DNA of 51,585 bases from Prevotella sp. (GTDB lineage: Bacteria > Bacteroidota > Bacteroidia > Bacteroidales > Bacteroidaceae). Of the stretch, positions 49,551 through 51,585 are shown in pieces. A program made the translations under genes and the position numbers. The notes beneath the pieces are model-generated. The model saw nothing but the letters and a program-made list of their open reading frames with translations, searched no databases and was not told the origin of the DNA. The stretch spans positions 1-51,585 of the forward strand of contig JAEEQB010000029.1 in NCBI GenBank assembly GCA_016285075.1. Direction: 5' to 3'. Numbering within the stretch: the stretch's first letter is position 1; every line of letters begins with the position of its first letter.

Positions 49551-49581
49551 CAAAGTTACGACATTATTTCGAATTCTCCAA
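49551..49581 (-). promoter_or_regulatory. Promoter of the DUF6717-like gene operon
   Basis: TAACTTTG (complement of 49551-49558) with TTG (complement of 49579-49581) at 20 bp. The long leader down to 49379 has no other gene. Confidence 0.74.
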
Positions 49582-49690
49582 ATCTTGCCTATCTATCAGA
49601 TTAACAGAAGTTTGCGAGTTTGGCACACTTTTTGCTATAACAGCGTTCGTTGTGTAAAAAAGAGTTAAATACGGTCAACTTCCCAAACAT

Positions 49691-50821
49691 TTATAAAAAA
49701 CGTTGTCTGAACCAAAGGGTGAAGACAGGGTCTGTAATATAAAGTTGGCGCATCTCAGAATAGATGATGTCGCGCTCGATGAGAGCATCACGAAGCCGAA
49801 CCATGTTGGAAGGACTGCCCAAATCGAACTGAGCACGCACTTTCTTCTCATTATATCCAGAATGAATACCTGAGACAATGGCTCGAAGCAGATTCATCTG
49901 GTAACCTGAAAGTGATTCTATCTGTTGCATGTAAAGTGCCTCATTGGTGCTTACCAGTTCTTTGATGGCAGATGGCAACACTTCCTCAATAGCCGTTTCT
50001 CCTTGAGGCGTATGGTTCAGGACAATGGAAGCCAGATGCTGCACGTAAGACGGATAATGGTCAACGGCCTCACAGATTTTTGTAACCATCTCATCAGAGA
50101 TATGCCGACCTGCATGCTCGAAATGACTAACAATATAGCCAGTCCAGTCAGACGTCGGAATCTTCTGTAGCCACATCAGGTCACCAAACTGATAGAAGGG
50201 CATGCTGCGATTAAGGAATATCTTACTCATCATGTGGCGCTTGCTGCCAAACAGACAATAGGACGTATCATGATGATGTTGCCATACAGATCGAAGTTTG
50301 GCCTGTACAGACTTCGTATTCTCAAACTCGCCTATCTGTTGGAACTCGTCAATGCATACGACGATGTGACGGCCTTTGCGCCTGGCTATCACCTCAACCA
50401 TATTCAGCACTTCCTCTGAATTGTGAGTCTCAGGAGTGATACCAAGAGAAACACTTATTTCTGAGGTCGGATCTAAAGGGATATTGACTCTTGGGGTGAG
50501 CCGTGACAAGAAATCCTTCGCTTCTTCCATCCACAATTGGACTTTGGTGGCTGTTTGCTTCAGTACCGCCGCCGCCAGGACATTGTAGAAATCATACTCG
50601 CTTCTACAGCCAAAGATATCCAAGCGTACAGTAATGATATCACTACCCTCCAATTGGCGACAGACATGATCCACCAACGACGTCTTACCCCACCGACGAG
50701 GAGAAATCAGAATGGAGTTGATGCCATTCTCGAAGTTCTGTTTCAAACGGCGTGTTTCTTCCTCGCGACCAGTGAAATTGTAGTCACTGACAGCTACTCC
50801 ATAGACAAAACTTTTCTCCAT
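49691..50821 (-). CDS. Archaeal-type ATPase (PF01637-like AAA/STAND protein)
   Basis: 376 residues. N-terminal FTGREEETRRLKQNF is the typical lead-in. Walker A is the variant SPRRWGKTSL (about 40-49), Walker B IVVCIDEFQQ (about 162-171), and sensor-1 CLFGSKRHMM (about 197). The C-terminal third is a winged-helix region (YNEKKVRAQFDLGSPSNMVRLRDALIERDII). These features match the ATPase family common in Archaea and expanded in Bacteroidales. The role is unclear; some members are linked to mobile elements or stress. Start at 50821 follows a complete promoter overlapped by a perfect 19-bp inverted repeat. Confidence 0.9.
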   Translation of the reverse strand: MEKSFVYGVAVSDYNFTGREEETRRLKQNFENGINSILISPRRWGKTSLVDHVCRQLEGSDIITVRLDIFGCRSEYDFYNVLAAAVLKQTATKVQLWMEEAKDFLSRLTPRVNIPLDPTSEISVSLGITPETHNSEEVLNMVEVIARRKGRHIVVCIDEFQQIGEFENTKSVQAKLRSVWQHHHDTSYCLFGSKRHMMSKIFLNRSMPFYQFGDLMWLQKIPTSDWTGYIVSHFEHAGRHISDEMVTKICEAVDHYPSYVQHLASIVLNHTPQGETAIEEVLPSAIKELVSTNEALYMQQIESLSGYQMNLLRAIVSGIHSGYNEKKVRAQFDLGSPSNMVRLRDALIERDIIYSEMRQLYITDPVFTLWFRQRFL

Positions 50822-50840
50822 AACTTATTGAATTTGAAGG

Positions 50841-50871
50841 CAAAGATAATAAAAAGAATCAAATTTCACAA
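50841..50871 (-). promoter_or_regulatory. Promoter of the archaeal-type ATPase gene
   Basis: TATCTTTG (complement of 50841-50848) with TTG (complement of 50869-50871) at 20 bp; the -33 element lies within the left arm of the palindrome at 50861-50899. Confidence 0.75.
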
Positions 50872-50899
50872 GTTTGTGATTCACAAACTTGTGAAATTT
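50861..50899. promoter_or_regulatory. Perfect 19-bp inverted repeat over the ATPase promoter
   Basis: AAATTTCACAAGTTTGTGA (50861-50879), one central T, then its exact reverse complement (50881-50899). Each arm itself contains a near-palindrome (TCACAAGTTTGTGA). It overlaps the -33 region, so it is a likely operator. As RNA it would also form a strong hairpin 9 bp past the upstream gene's stop, followed by a weak T-rich stretch, so it may double as a terminator. Confidence 0.8.
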
Positions 50900-50907
50900 A
50901 AGTATTA

Positions 50908-51513
50908 TTAATTGATAGATACTTTTTCTTCTTGTTCTCTGAGCTTGGCCATCTCGTTGCCGACGAGGTGATGGGCGGTAAAAAAGTCACCTAACTCATT
51001 CCGCAGATAGTCTTCCAGATCTGGCATCTGAGGCATGAAAGGGAATACCGACTTACAATGAACATCGACAGTCTTCCCCTCTTCATTAATGGTATAGACT
51101 GTCATCGTGGCACAATTGATGTTGGCATGATTAACCGCCTTTCTTAATCTGGAGAACTCGTCAACATCATATAGTTCCACATGTCCCCAATAAGTATCCC
51201 AAATACGTACGTACCATCCCTCGTTAGTTGCACTGGCCACGAAATACTCACCTTGATAAGCGAAAAGAATGTTTCCATCCTCAGGGTCTATCTCATACTG
51301 ACAGCCAATCTTTGTCAGTGTCTCGAGGAACAGGTCCCTAGTGCCTTTGACCTTCTCCTCATCTTTGAACTCCAACGATTCCAACTCAGCCTCTACTTGT
51401 TCTTTGATATCCTTTTTCCTGACTTCGTCATTGCGCCTCCCAAAATTCTTTTTCGAATTATTACTGTCCGCTAAACACGAATCCCCATTCTGAACTTGCT
51501 TTATAGCCAGCAA
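50908..51513 (-). CDS. Uncharacterised protein, start uncertain
   Basis: Up to 201 residues. The first about 30 (rich in Asn, Lys, Arg) do not look like a natural N-terminus, and the frame contains no ATG before residue about 135. The listed start is TTG, and the frame runs back to a stop at 51538-51540 next to a hairpin. From residue about 32 it is a plausible cytosolic protein: a charged coiled helix (DIKEQVEAELESLEFKDEEK), then LETLTKIGCQYEIDPEDGNILFAYQGEYFVASA and WYVRIWDTYWGHVEL. This could be a YbjN-like alpha/beta fold, but the resemblance is weak. It may be 5'-truncated or broken. Confidence 0.55.
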   Translation of the reverse strand: MLAIKQVQNGDSCLADSNNSKKNFGRRNDEVRKKDIKEQVEAELESLEFKDEEKVKGTRDLFLETLTKIGCQYEIDPEDGNILFAYQGEYFVASATNEGWYVRIWDTYWGHVELYDVDEFSRLRKAVNHANINCATMTVYTINEEGKTVDVHCKSVFPFMPQMPDLEDYLRNELGDFFTAHHLVGNEMAKLREQEEKVSIN

Positions 51514-51539
51514 ATCCAGAAAATCATCCTCTTTCCAAG

Positions 51540-51569
51540 CCCCCTGTTACGCTATTCGGTGGCAGGGGG
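51540..51569. other. Hairpin at the window edge
   Basis: 7-bp stem CCCCCTG/CAGGGGG (51540-51546 with 51563-51569) with a 16-nt loop, just upstream of the uncertain 50908-51513 gene. No T-run is visible; its role cannot be judged at the window edge. Confidence 0.45.
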
Positions 51570-51585
51570 ACTGCTTATGGCCTCC

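Overview
The window looks like a Bacteroidales chromosome, most likely Prevotella or Segatella. The evidence is the repeated Bacteroidota-type promoter (TAnnTTTG at -7, often with TTG 20 bp upstream), an ECF sigma/anti-sigma/TonB-receptor triad, a carboxynorspermidine-type spermidine pathway gene and several Bacteroidota-only DUF families. Species cannot be fixed without a database search.

Layout. 1-6.8 kb is housekeeping: dnaK, a secreted protein with a BamE-like tail, recA, carboxynorspermidine synthase and a conserved unknown. 6.9-20.2 kb is a sugar locus: rhaD, an orphan pair of dCache/HAMP sensor proteins (one a pseudokinase), a double GH43, an MFS sugar transporter, an AraA-like isomerase, a GH115 alpha-glucuronidase and rhaB. 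No recognisable rhaA is present, so the AraA-like isomerase may fill that step. 20.4-25.6 kb holds nhaD, a DUF4332 protein, a phosphopantetheinyl transferase overlapping a GH16 lipoprotein, and a HerA-like ATPase. 25.9 kb has tRNA-Lys(UUU), followed by a decayed AlbA/Schlafen-type ATP-binding gene. 27.5-31.3 kb is a compact ECF sigma / FecR-like / TonB-dependent receptor system. 31.3-32.0 kb is gene-free and carries a 22-bp tandem array. Next come a Nudix-HAD fusion and a very large DUF4011-helicase-nuclease protein that resembles a single-gene phage defence system.

39-49.4 kb is the most unusual part: a one-strand cluster of small, mostly membrane-anchored envelope proteins. It contains two receiver-less LytTR regulators, each overlapping the start codon of a single-pass membrane protein with an extracytoplasmic enzyme fold (a penicillin-binding-protein fold lacking its SxxK lysine, and a phosphodiester-glycosidase-like fold). 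Three promoters in the cluster share a direct repeat (about TTCATACAA) with 21-bp periodicity, placed 39-40 bp upstream of the -7 box. That is the spacing expected for LytTR operators. I infer a self-regulated LytTR/membrane-antagonist envelope-stress regulon. The same cluster holds an 82-bp sequence (one mismatch) inserted in the same reading frame in two unrelated genes.

The right end has an archaeal-type (PF01637-like) ATPase with a perfect 19-bp inverted repeat over its promoter, and an unidentified gene without a clear start. All assignments come from reading motifs and family resemblance; no searches were run.
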